In this document: positions 16,979-24,550 of the stretch, one piece after another
Position numbering within the stretch: the stretch's first letter is position 1
Layout: every line of letters starts with the position of its first letter
From: Microbacterium enclense
Lineage (GTDB): Bacteria > Actinomycetota > Actinomycetes > Actinomycetales > Microbacteriaceae
DNA: 34,298 nt
Direction of reading: 5' to 3'
Assembly (NCBI RefSeq): GCF_001456955.1
Contig: NZ_KQ758478.1
Coordinates: 950 to 35,247, forward strand
Position numbers and translations under genes: made by a program
Notes under the pieces: model-generated
Told to the model about the DNA's origin: nothing
Database searches by the model: none
Seen by the model: the letters and a program-made list of their open reading frames with translations, nothing else

Positions 16979-18075
16979 CGTGACGCGACCTCGCGGGGGG
17001 TACGTGCGACGTCGTACAGCGCGAGCGAATCGTGGCCGACCCGGTCGTCGGTCAGAGCACGACGCGCCCATTCGAGTGCGGCGGCGGACATGCGCTCGCG
17101 CAGCCCCGCGTCATCGAGGAGCAGAGCGGTCGCGGCGATGAGGCCCTCGTCGGTGCCGCGGATGAACCCGGTCACCCCGTCGTCGACGGTGTCGCGGTTG
17201 CCGACGACGTCGGACACCACGGCGGGGAGTCCTTGCGCCTGCGCCTGGATGAGCGAGAGCGACATGCCCTCCCACAAGGACGGGAAGAGGAGGACGTCGA
17301 GACCGTCGATCAGTGCCGACAGCTCGTCGGGGGACACCCAACCGGTCACCCTGACCGGCGCGTCGGCGAACCACCTCGCTTCGTCGGCGGCGTCGCCGCC
17401 GCCGATCCACAGGAAGTCGGCGCGGTCGTCGAGCGCCCGAGCGGCGGCCGCGAACCGCCACGGGGCCTTCTGGTAGGTGACGCGACCGACCATCCCGACG
17501 ACGGGGCGCCGCATGCGGTCCGCGCGACGAGGGCGCCGGGCGACCGTCTCGGAGGCCACCCCGGTCTGCAGCAGGTGCGCGCGCGCAGGAGCGAGCACGG
17601 ACTGCGCCACGGCGTACTCCGAGGGCGAGGTGAGGATCAGGGTGGAGTGGCGAGCCAGGCTGCGCTCGACGGCCCGGAACGCGGCGCGCGCGCCCCGCGG
17701 CAGATCGAGACGGAGGAACGCGAAGCCGTGCGGCGAATAGAAGACCGTGCTCGGGTCGCGCCGCCCGCGCAGAGCCCACCGGACCGCGGCGCCCGCGAAG
17801 CTGGAGTGCGCGTGGACGACATCGACCGCGTCGTCGCGCCGGACCGCACGGCCCAACGCCCGCAGGTCGTCCAGGCGCCCGCCGGTCGACACGCGGATGA
17901 GCGCGACGTCGGGGTGGAATCGTGCGCGCAGCGCCTCGTCGGAGGGGGTCTCGGGGCGCGGGGCGAACATCACCCGCACATCGGCGCCGGCCTCGGCCTG
18001 TCGACGGGAGATGCTGTCGACGACGCTGAGGACGCCGCTGCCCATCGCCTCGGTCACATGCAGCACGCGTGTCAT
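16975..18075 (-). CDS. Glycosyltransferase family 4
   Basis: A 366-residue GT4-type enzyme. The N-terminus MTRVLHVTEAMGSGVLSVVD and VVHAHSSFAGAAVRWA followed by YSPHGFAFL resemble capsular/EPS glycosyltransferases. The donor domain includes GMVGRVTYQKAPWRFAAAA, LFPSLWEGMSLSLIQAQAQG (the conserved E-x7 region, with Gln where the second Glu usually lies) and VVGNRDTVDDGVTGF. It overlaps the epimerase by ATGA upstream and the second glycosyltransferase by ATGA downstream, so the three are translationally coupled. The missing second Glu is common in some GT4 subgroups and does not by itself mean loss of activity. Confidence 0.88.
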   Translation of the reverse strand: MTRVLHVTEAMGSGVLSVVDSISRRQAEAGADVRVMFAPRPETPSDEALRARFHPDVALIRVSTGGRLDDLRALGRAVRRDDAVDVVHAHSSFAGAAVRWALRGRRDPSTVFYSPHGFAFLRLDLPRGARAAFRAVERSLARHSTLILTSPSEYAVAQSVLAPARAHLLQTGVASETVARRPRRADRMRRPVVGMVGRVTYQKAPWRFAAAARALDDRADFLWIGGGDAADEARWFADAPVRVTGWVSPDELSALIDGLDVLLFPSLWEGMSLSLIQAQAQGLPAVVSDVVGNRDTVDDGVTGFIRGTDEGLIAATALLLDDAGLRERMSAAALEWARRALTDDRVGHDSLALYDVARTPREVASR

Positions 18076-18992
18076 GTCGTCGTCATCTCCATCCAGGTGC
18101 GGGCGATGCCCTCGGTCAGGGTCAGGTCGTGATCGGTGCCGAACTCGTCGACGAAGCGCGTGACATCGAGCACGACGTGGTCGACGAAGGTGGCGGGTTT
18201 GGGGGTGATCTCCACCGCGAAGTCGCGGCCCACGACACCGCGAACGGTCTCCAGCACCTCGGCCACGGACGTTCCGCGACCGCTGCCCAGGTTGTAGACG
18301 CGGTGCCGGGGCTCGGCATCCACCATCCGCAGGATGCGCCGGACGAGGTCGTCGACGTGGATGTAGTCACGGATCATCGACCCGTCTCCCACCTGCACGA
18401 CCGGCTCCGAGCGCAGGATGCGATTCAGCGTGATCGGGATGACCCCTTGTCGCTTCGAGGGGTTCGGATTGGCGCCGTAAGGGTTCGAGATGCGCAGGGA
18501 GACGGCCGAGAGGCCCGCGGTGGCGGCGTAATAGTCGATGTATCGCTCGACCGCGAGCTTGCCGATGCCGTACGGAGAGACGGGAGCCGCCGGGGCGTCT
18601 TCGACGAACGTCGCGCTCGGTTGGGGGCCGTAGATCGCCCCGCCGCTGGAGGCGTAGAACAGGCGACGGATGCCGACGCGCGCGCAGATCGCGAGGAGTT
18701 CGACGCTCTGCGCGACGTTCGTGCGCAGGTCGATCGTGGGGTCGCCGTCGACGGTCGCCGGCGTGGTGGTGGACAGGAAGTGGAAGACGACGTCGTGCCC
18801 GTCGGCCACGGATGCCAGGTCGGCGACGCTGAGGAAATCGCCGGCGACGACGGTGAGGTCGGTGGAGGAGAAGGCCCGCGTGCCCCGGCTGAACCGGTCG
18901 AACGCCGTCACCCGATGGCCCGCGCCGACCAGGGCGTCGGTGAGACGGGAGCCGAGGAAGCCGTTCGCCCCGATGACCAGGCAGCGCGCCAT
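18072..18992 (-). CDS. NAD-dependent sugar epimerase/dehydratase (GalE-like)
   Basis: A 306-residue extended SDR. The N-terminal NAD motif is VIGANGFLGSRL. It then has FHFLSTTTP, YASSGGAIYGPQ, the catalytic YGIGKLAVE (Y-x3-K), and the sugar-nucleotide region RISNPYGANPNPSKRQGVIP and GDGSMIRDYIHVDDLV. It is probably a UDP-hexose 4-epimerase or related enzyme supplying an activated sugar to the two glycosyltransferases that follow. The start at 18992 has no Shine-Dalgarno of its own, but a 9-codon reading frame ends in a TGATG overlap with it (see the leader ORF). The exact sugar cannot be assigned. Confidence 0.87.
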   Translation of the reverse strand: MARCLVIGANGFLGSRLTDALVGAGHRVTAFDRFSRGTRAFSSTDLTVVAGDFLSVADLASVADGHDVVFHFLSTTTPATVDGDPTIDLRTNVAQSVELLAICARVGIRRLFYASSGGAIYGPQPSATFVEDAPAAPVSPYGIGKLAVERYIDYYAATAGLSAVSLRISNPYGANPNPSKRQGVIPITLNRILRSEPVVQVGDGSMIRDYIHVDDLVRRILRMVDAEPRHRVYNLGSGRGTSVAEVLETVRGVVGRDFAVEITPKPATFVDHVVLDVTRFVDEFGTDHDLTLTEGIARTWMEMTTT

Positions 18993-19021
18993 CAGCGACG
19001 CCGGGGGGAGCGGTCGGTCAT
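18992..19021 (-). CDS. Possible 9-codon leader ORF coupled to the epimerase
   Basis: On the - strand, ATG at 19021 opens a frame encoding MTDRSPRRR whose TGA shares one base with the epimerase ATG (TGATG). GAGAGG lies about nine bases before this ATG, whereas the epimerase ATG itself lacks a ribosome-binding site. This would let ribosomes terminate and restart. It could also be chance. Confidence 0.35.
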   Translation of the reverse strand: MTDRSPRRR

Positions 19022-19058
19022 GTGCGGGGCCCTCTCTGCCGGACGACGGCCGCCGAAG

Positions 19059-20501
19059 TCACCTCCGCCGGATCGTCGCCAGGAGCAGACGGAGGTCGCG
19101 GCGGGCGAGCAGCGGGCTCAGCGCCGACACGACGATGACCCAGACGCCGGCCGTGCAGATGAGGCGGGCGAGGGGCTCGAGAGGGGTGAAGAACGCGGCG
19201 TCCGCTGCCGAGGCGACCGCCCATGCGGCGAGGAAGACGGCCAGGGGCGGGAGACCGGCGCGCACGAGAGCCGCGGAGGGAACCCCCGTACGCGGGAGGA
19301 AGATCAGGGCGGCTGCAGCCCACAGCAGGAACTGACCGGCAGCGACGGCGGAGGCCACGGCCAGCGGTCCCGAGAACGACAGGGCCACGGTCAGAGCGAT
19401 CATCGCGACGCGGCCCACGGTCTCGGATGCCAGCAGCATTGCGGAGCGTCCCGTCGAGACGAAGGCCCAGTACTGGGCGTAACCGAGCGTCTGGAACACC
19501 GCCGCGACCGCGAGGATCGGCACGAAGACGGCGGCATCCGCCCACGCGTGTCCGAGCACGACCTCCACGGAGGGACGAGCGGTGGCGACGAGGAGGCTGA
19601 GATAGGCGAAGGCGGGAAAGCAGAGCAGCGTCTGGAACCGCGCGAGACGGGCACCGATCTCGTCCGGACCGGAAGCGTCGGCGAGGTGGGGAATGACGAC
19701 GCGTGTCAGCGGGGTGATCACCTGGTCGATCGGGAGGTTCACCAACTGGGTCGCCCTGTTGAAGAGACCGATCACCTGATCGCTCGCGGTCCGCGCGATC
19801 ATGATCGTGCCGACATTCGTGGATGCGTAGTTCAGGGCGTGGACGGCGAACGTATTGCCACCGAAGGCGAGGAGTCCGCGCACATCGGCCCCGCGCCGGG
19901 GGAGGCCCGGGCGCCACGGGGTCAGGACGAACGCGAGCAGCAGCGTCATCGCGGCGGCGACCGTGCCCTGCAGAGCGAGCGCGAAGTACCCGGCGCCGAA
20001 GAGCGCCACCGTCACCGCGACGGCCAGTCCCGACACGTCCCCCGCCAGCTCGGCGACGGCGAGCCGCCCCAGGCGCCCCGATCGGTTCAGCTCGACCCGC
20101 AGCTGCGCGCTGGCGGAGCGCAGCAGGAACGCGGGCGCGAGCAGCAGCAGCACGGTCACGAGGCGGTCGTCGTCGAAGACCGCGGCGAGCGGCGGTGCGA
20201 CAGCGACGACGAGGGCGCTCGCCAGCGCGCCGACCCCCGCGTTCAGCCAGAAGAGAGTGGTGCGCTGGTGATCGTCGAGCGACGGCGCACGCAGCGCCGC
20301 CATGCTGAGGCCGAAGTCGCCGAGGACGGCGGCGAGGCCGGCGACCGATGCTCCGAGCGCCACGATGCCGAAGTCGGCGGGGCCGACGAGTCGCGCGAGA
20401 ACGATGATGCCGAGGATCTGCGAGAGATAGCGCCCCCACTGCGCTCCGAGCAGGAAGAGAGCGCCTCTCCTCCGCGGGGCGACGACGTCGGTCGCGGTCA
20501 T
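19059..20501 (-). CDS. Wzx-like polysaccharide flippase (MOP superfamily)
   Basis: A 480-residue integral membrane protein with many hydrophobic segments (roughly 12-14). It begins RRGALFLLGAQWGRYLSQIL and IIVLARLVGPADFGIVALG, the characteristic N-terminus of oligosaccharide flippases of the polysaccharide-synthesis family, and continues with FGLSMAALRAPSLDDHQR and LINLPIDQV-like loops. It would flip lipid-linked repeat units across the cytoplasmic membrane. The ATG at 20501 has GAGGAG seven bases upstream. It lies upstream of, and probably in one unit with, the epimerase (65-bp gap), and is divergent from the O-antigen-ligase-like gene with only ~22 bp between the start codons. Confidence 0.88.
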   Translation of the reverse strand: MTATDVVAPRRRGALFLLGAQWGRYLSQILGIIVLARLVGPADFGIVALGASVAGLAAVLGDFGLSMAALRAPSLDDHQRTTLFWLNAGVGALASALVVAVAPPLAAVFDDDRLVTVLLLLAPAFLLRSASAQLRVELNRSGRLGRLAVAELAGDVSGLAVAVTVALFGAGYFALALQGTVAAAMTLLLAFVLTPWRPGLPRRGADVRGLLAFGGNTFAVHALNYASTNVGTIMIARTASDQVIGLFNRATQLVNLPIDQVITPLTRVVIPHLADASGPDEIGARLARFQTLLCFPAFAYLSLLVATARPSVEVVLGHAWADAAVFVPILAVAAVFQTLGYAQYWAFVSTGRSAMLLASETVGRVAMIALTVALSFSGPLAVASAVAAGQFLLWAAAALIFLPRTGVPSAALVRAGLPPLAVFLAAWAVASAADAAFFTPLEPLARLICTAGVWVIVVSALSPLLARRDLRLLLATIRRR

Positions 20502-20523
20502 CGGGTTCTCCTCGCGCTGTACG

Positions 20524-21861
20524 GTGACGGCCGTGAGCACGCTAACCTCGACGGGAGCCGCTCCCGGAGGCCCCCGTTCGACACTCCCCGGGTTATTCGA
20601 CTCCGTGCGCGCCCGTCGCGTCATGGTGATCCTGGTATGGGCCTCGTCGATCGCGTCGCCGATCGTCGAGACAGTGCTGAGCGACCGCCAGCACTACGTG
20701 GAGGGCAAGACCTCGACGGTCGCCCTCGCGGTGACGCTCAACGGCCTCGGGGCGGTCATCGTTCCGGTGATCGCCGTCGCGGCCACGTTCTTCATCGCCC
20801 TGTACTGGCGTGTGACGGCCCCCAGCCTGCTCCTGGTCATCGCGCCCGGTCTCGTGCTGGCCGCGAATGAACTCGCGCACGGTCGTCCGCCGACGCTCGG
20901 TCTGCTCATCACCGCGACTGCCGGGGCGCTTTTGGTGAGCGTGCGGGTGAAACTGCCCGATCTGGCCGTGGTCGGTTATCTCGGTGCTCTGGTCGCCACC
21001 GCGTCCGTCGCCGCGTTCTTCCTGACGCCGTCGAAAGTGCTCATCTCGGGCGGCGTGAACACCTTCGACAAGTCTCTGACAGGGGCGCCTCTGCTAGCGG
21101 GCATCTTCACGCACTCGAACACGTTCGGGATGTTCCTCGCCCTCGCCTTGCCGTTCGTCTTCCTCGCGCGGCGATGGCCCGTGCGGCTGCTCCTTCTCGC
21201 CGCCCTGGGGTGGGCGCTGATCCTGTCGTCTTCGCGAACGGCGCTGGTCGGAGCCGCGGTCGTCTTGGTGGTGCTGATGCTGGCACGGATCCTGCCGCGG
21301 ACGGCGTTCGCAGCGGTCGCCATCCTCGGCTTCGCGGTCTCCGCCTTCGCCATGTTGTGGCTTCCCTTCACCGAGACCGACCCCGAGGCCTACACCCACC
21401 GCGGATCCATCTGGATCTTCGACCGACAGCAACTGGGCGACCACTGGCTGTCCGGTCTGGGAGCCCACTGGTTCGCGGACAACTATCCGCTGCTCAGGTC
21501 GGTGCTGTCGAGCGCGGCAAGCCACGCGCACAACCTGGCTCTGACGACGCTCATCCAGGGCGGAGTCGTCGTGCTCGCGGCGTGGACGACGGTGATGGTG
21601 GTGGCCCTCTTCGCCACGCTGCGCCGCCCCTCCGCCCGCCAGCGCGGCGTCGGAGTGGCGTTCCTGCTCGGGCTGCTCGCGGTGGGGGCCACCGAGACGC
21701 CCTTCGGGCTCGTGGGGTGGGGACCGCTGTCGGCATCCGCGCTCATCCCGCTCTTCGTCCTGGCCGGACAGGGATGGATCGAACGCGAGGAGGACGAGCA
21801 CGCTCGTGCCCTCTCCTCCGTCCCTCTCACCCGGGCTTCCCTGCGGGCGCGCCGACGCTGA
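20524..21861 (+). CDS. O-antigen ligase / Wzy-like polymerase
   Basis: A 445-residue polytopic membrane protein with about ten hydrophobic segments and an outside loop containing TETDPEAYTHRGSIWIFDRQ, GLGAHWFADNY and ASHAHNLALTTLIQGG. The R-x-IW and S-HAHN-L motifs are those of the O-antigen ligase/Wzy_C family, which polymerises or attaches lipid-linked glycans on the outer face of the membrane. The start is uncertain: GTG 20524 is the longest. GTG 20533 lies seven bases after TACGGT, a -10-like box that would make the mRNA leaderless. GTG 20605 and ATG 20623 are further choices, just before the first membrane helix. It is divergent from the flippase and convergent, with a 10-bp gap, on the next gene. 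Confidence 0.82.
   Translation: MTAVSTLTSTGAAPGGPRSTLPGLFDSVRARRVMVILVWASSIASPIVETVLSDRQHYVEGKTSTVALAVTLNGLGAVIVPVIAVAATFFIALYWRVTAPSLLLVIAPGLVLAANELAHGRPPTLGLLITATAGALLVSVRVKLPDLAVVGYLGALVATASVAAFFLTPSKVLISGGVNTFDKSLTGAPLLAGIFTHSNTFGMFLALALPFVFLARRWPVRLLLLAALGWALILSSSRTALVGAAVVLVVLMLARILPRTAFAAVAILGFAVSAFAMLWLPFTETDPEAYTHRGSIWIFDRQQLGDHWLSGLGAHWFADNYPLLRSVLSSAASHAHNLALTTLIQGGVVVLAAWTTVMVVALFATLRRPSARQRGVGVAFLLGLLAVGATETPFGLVGWGPLSASALIPLFVLAGQGWIEREEDEHARALSSVPLTRASLRARRR
20539..20544 (-). promoter_or_regulatory. Possible -10 for the flippase gene
   Basis: On the - strand TAGCGT lies 37 bp before the flippase ATG. The same hexamer occurs at the -10 position of the DUF4432 and SDR genes in this window. 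There is no convincing -35. If real, it sits inside the annotated start of the divergent gene. Confidence 0.3.
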
Positions 21862-21871
21862 GACGGTCCGC

Positions 21872-23026
21872 TCACCTCCGCCGGCGCAGCCAGTCCCGCA
21901 CGCCGCGTCGCAGACGCATCCATCGGGCGCGCCGTGCGGAGGACGACGCGTGCCCGGCATGCCGCGCCGAGGCGAGAGCTACGTCGTCGGGGGGCCAGAT
22001 GAACCGTGCGATCAAGCGCAGGCGCACCGGCCAGGGCTCGGCGTTCATGGCCAGCCAGTACGCGCGGACGCGATCGGGCTGCCGCCGCCACACCCAGTCG
22101 TGTGGAGTGCCCGAGGCATCCGCGTCGAGGGAGCCGGGGACGGCGAGGGGGCCGAGTTCGTGTCTCAGCGCGGGAACGGCGCCGAGCTCGCGTGCCCGGA
22201 CGACGCTCCCGTCGGCGCGGGCGAGGAAGTCCCTCGCGGAGGCGGATGCGCCGGGCGCCCGCCGGCCGGCGCCGATCACCGGTCGGACCGCGTGCAGCGC
22301 CGCCAGCACGGCGTGCGTCGCAGGAGCAGGGACCAGGATGTCGACACCCGCGAAGCGCAGCGGGGCGGTGTCTCGGACGACGAGATCGAACGCGCGCTCG
22401 TCGTCGAGCGTGAGGCCCGGGAAGCGCCGGTGCACGTCGATCTCGCACCCCCATTGCTCGGGGATGAGTGTCACGGTGTGGTGGATGGTCGTGCCGAGCC
22501 AGGGATCGGGGGCGCGATGCCATCCCCACGGCCTCAGTGCGTCGACCAGCTCCTCGACCCGCGCCGGGTCGCACCACAGGTCGACATCGCCGGAATGCTC
22601 GCGATCGCGCAGCCCCTGCAGGCGAAGCGCCGGACCCTTGGTGAACACGCACCGGATGCCACGGCTCGCGGCCACGCGGGCGACGAGGGCGTAGACGAGC
22701 TCGTGCAGGGCGGACGACAGCACCGGCGGATGCAGCTCGTCCACTCGGGAGGGATGCGATGGCGCGAGAACGGCGAGGCCGAGTTCGGCGAGATGGGTCA
22801 GAACCGCCTCTTCATCGGGGGTGACGGTGGCGGGTGGAAGCGGCGCGGAGGCGATGAGACGGCGCCAGAGCGCCGCGCCGACACCGACGAGGCAGACCGC
22901 CTCGGAGGCCCGCGTGGGGAGGACGAGGACGTCGGCGTCCGCGTCGAAACCTGCGGCATCGCGTACGTCGAGCGCGCCGTTCGCGATGGGGATCCACCCG
23001 TGGCCGGGGGGAACGGAAGCAGGCAT
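21872..23026 (-). CDS. PqqD-like domain fused to NTP_transf_5-type nucleotidyltransferase
   Basis: A 384-residue protein. Residues ~12-90 resemble a PqqD-fold winged domain (ADVLVLPTRASEAVCLVGVG, AALWRRLI and VLTHLAELGLAVL). Residues ~105-330 match the uncharacterised nucleotidyltransferase family PF14907: the FTKGPALRLQGL strand with K130, then GDVDLW with D147 and D149 as metal ligands. The C-terminus is Arg-rich. Proteins of this kind are found beside exopolysaccharide and lasso-peptide genes, often with HprK-like kinases; none is seen here. The reaction is unknown to me. The start at 23026 has GAGG eight bases upstream; a further ATG at 23155 would add a basic, unlikely extension. Confidence 0.75.
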   Translation of the reverse strand: MPASVPPGHGWIPIANGALDVRDAAGFDADADVLVLPTRASEAVCLVGVGAALWRRLIASAPLPPATVTPDEEAVLTHLAELGLAVLAPSHPSRVDELHPPVLSSALHELVYALVARVAASRGIRCVFTKGPALRLQGLRDREHSGDVDLWCDPARVEELVDALRPWGWHRAPDPWLGTTIHHTVTLIPEQWGCEIDVHRRFPGLTLDDERAFDLVVRDTAPLRFAGVDILVPAPATHAVLAALHAVRPVIGAGRRAPGASASARDFLARADGSVVRARELGAVPALRHELGPLAVPGSLDADASGTPHDWVWRRQPDRVRAYWLAMNAEPWPVRLRLIARFIWPPDDVALASARHAGHASSSARRARWMRLRRGVRDWLRRRR

Positions 23027-23151
23027 GGGGCGACCTCGCGGAGACGGCGGTGACCGTCCAGTCTCGCTTCCCGCGGCGCGGATCCGCGGTGCCGACGCGG
23101 TCACGCGCGGGCGGGAACGGAACGAATCACCTCGGGGCGGGCCGTTTTTCA

Positions 23152-23174
23152 CCACTGCGTGCGCGCGTCAGTGG
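23152..23174 (-). terminator. Stem-loop overlapping the end of the LacI gene
   Basis: CCACTG (23152-23157) and CAGTGG (23169-23174) are complementary and can be extended by CG/CG with one bulged base. The - strand stop codon of the LacI gene lies in the stem. There is no T-run in the - direction. The rest of the ~140 bp up to the next gene contains only a TTTTT run at 23145-23149 and nothing I can assign. Confidence 0.4.
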
Positions 23175-24163
23175 ATACCGCCCCGGTCGACGAGACGTGT
23201 CGGGACGAGATGCGTCTGCGAGCCGGTCGCCGGGACCGCCGCCCGCGCGAGCAACGTCTCGGCGGCGCGTGTGCCGAGGTCGGAGACGTCGTAGTCGACG
23301 ATGCGGATGCGTCGCGGCAGGAGGCGCGACAGCTCGAAGTCGTCGAAGCCCGCGACCGCCACCTCGGCACCCGCGGTCAGGATCGCCTCGAGGGCGCCGA
23401 TCGTGACGCGGTTGTTCGCGCAGAAGACCGCCGTGGGGGCGTCGCCGCTGTCGAGGAGGCGCTGCATCGCGTCGCGCGCCATGGCGGGGGTGTGCAGGCC
23501 GTCGATCACGAGGGCCGGATCGGGGGCGCGCCCGGCGGCGGCGAACGCCTCCTCCACACCCGCCCAGCGCTGCGTCATCGTGAAGATGCCTCGGCGGTCG
23601 AGCAGCACGGCGATGCGGCGGTGTCCGGCGGCGAGCAGCTCGGCGACCGCCGCCCGGGCGCCTCCGGTGTTGTCGAGCAGGATCGCGTCGGCGGGGATGC
23701 CGCTGCCGGGGCGGTCGAGGAACACCACCGGGGTGCCCAGTTCGACCTCGCGCGCGAGATAGGCGTGGTCGTCGGCCGTGGGGACGACGATCAGACCGCC
23801 CACCTGGCGTTGGCAGAGATCGAGCGCGAGGAAGCGTTCGGTGTCGGCATCCTCTTCACTCGAGGTCATGACGAGGTGCATCCGGTCGCGCGCGGCGACG
23901 GCGGAGACGGCGGCGGCAACGGCCATGTAGAAGGTGTTCGACAGGTCGGCGGCGATGAAGCCGATCGTGTCGCGGTTGCCGGAGCGCAGGCTCGCGGCGA
24001 GGGCGTTGCGGTGATAGCCCAGGCGCTGCACCGACGCGGCCACGCGCTCGGCCATGCCGGGGTCGACGCTGGGTTCGCCGTTGATGACGCGGGAGACGGT
24101 CTTCAGGCTCACGCCGGCATCGGCGGCGACGTCGATCATCGTGGGCCGGCCGGTCTTGCGCAT
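23168..24163 (-). CDS. LacI-family transcriptional regulator (intact)
   Basis: A 331-residue LacI/GalR regulator. The helix-turn-helix and hinge are at the N-terminus: RPTMIDVAADAGVSLKTVSR, then VINGEPSVDP and LGYHRNALAASLRSG. The ligand domain follows (TIGFIAADLSNTFYMAVAAA, GGLIVVPTADD, GTPVVFLDRPGSGIPAD, FDDFELSRLLPRRIRIVDYD). The recognition segment VSxKTVSRVIN is the same as in the second LacI gene at 27804, so the two may read similar operators. GAGGAG lies five bases before the ATG. A weak TATGCT (24201-24206, - strand) could be its -10. It is downstream of the Gfo/Idh gene but separated by 387 bp holding two palindromes. Confidence 0.9.
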   Translation of the reverse strand: MRKTGRPTMIDVAADAGVSLKTVSRVINGEPSVDPGMAERVAASVQRLGYHRNALAASLRSGNRDTIGFIAADLSNTFYMAVAAAVSAVAARDRMHLVMTSSEEDADTERFLALDLCQRQVGGLIVVPTADDHAYLAREVELGTPVVFLDRPGSGIPADAILLDNTGGARAAVAELLAAGHRRIAVLLDRRGIFTMTQRWAGVEEAFAAAGRAPDPALVIDGLHTPAMARDAMQRLLDSGDAPTAVFCANNRVTIGALEAILTAGAEVAVAGFDDFELSRLLPRRIRIVDYDVSDLGTRAAETLLARAAVPATGSQTHLVPTRLVDRGGIH

Positions 24164-24313
24164 GCGTCTCCTCGGAAGCCGCCGGGCGCGGCCTCCTCCG
24201 AGCATAGGGACGGCGGGCGCTCGCGGAGGAAACGCGGCGTAACCTCGCGCAGGCTGCGGCGGCGGGAAAGGGCGGCGCGGTGAGGCGTTGAGGTGCGGCG
24301 AGGGGATGCTTCT

Positions 24314-24384
24314 TGGTGTGGGGCGGGTTTCGCCGTTTGGGGCGGGCGTTGTGCGCCCCGAACGGCCGATCCCGCCCCAAAACC
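24314..24384. repeat. 71-bp palindromic repeat, copy A
   Basis: A long imperfect palindrome made of nested inverted repeats. The outer arm GGGGCGGG pairs with CCCGCCCC, a middle arm GCCGTT pairs with AACGGC, and an inner arm GGGGCG pairs with CGCCCC. The second copy 140 bp away is about 90% identical. The differences mostly keep pairing or swap to G-U, as expected for a folded RNA or a structured DNA element. No reading frame of note is in it. Confidence 0.75.
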
Positions 24385-24394
24385 TTCGAGCCCG

Positions 24395-24404
24395 CTACCG
24401 GTAG
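24395..24404. repeat. 10-bp palindrome CTACCGGTAG between the two long palindromes
   Basis: A perfect 10-bp palindrome in the spacer between copies A and B. It is followed by TGGTTGAGCCTGAACC, which resembles part of a short repeat that I recall as common in Micrococcales intergenic DNA; I cannot verify that here. Confidence 0.35.
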
Positions 24405-24453
24405 GCGCGCAGCTGGTTGAGCCTGAACCGTCTCATGGGTCGTCGCGACGGGG

Positions 24454-24524
24454 TGGTTTGGGGCGGGTTTCGCCGTACGGGGCGGGCGTTTTCCGCCCCG
24501 AACGGCCGATCCCGTCCCGAAACC
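24454..24524. repeat. 71-bp palindromic repeat, copy B
   Basis: The second copy of the element at 24314. Inner arms GGGGCGG/CCGCCCC, middle arms GCCGT/ACGGC and outer arms GGGGCGGG/CCCGTCCC (one G-U) are retained. It ends ~26 bp before the - strand stop of the Gfo/Idh gene, so in the - direction copy B could serve as that gene's terminator, with copy A further on. The remaining 24164-24313 stretch of this gap holds only the LacI upstream region. Confidence 0.75.
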
Positions 24525-24550
24525 GGACAAGACCGCTCGCGGCGACCGGG

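Noticed and set aside
18069..20870. 933-codon + strand frame across the epimerase and flippase genes
   Set aside because: The translation is a Glu/Asp/Arg/His mixture with no domain, and the - strand genes there are well supported and coupled by overlaps.
23145..23149. TTTTT run as a rho-independent terminator on the + strand
   Set aside because: No stem precedes it in the + direction and no + strand gene ends nearby; in the - direction it becomes an A-run.
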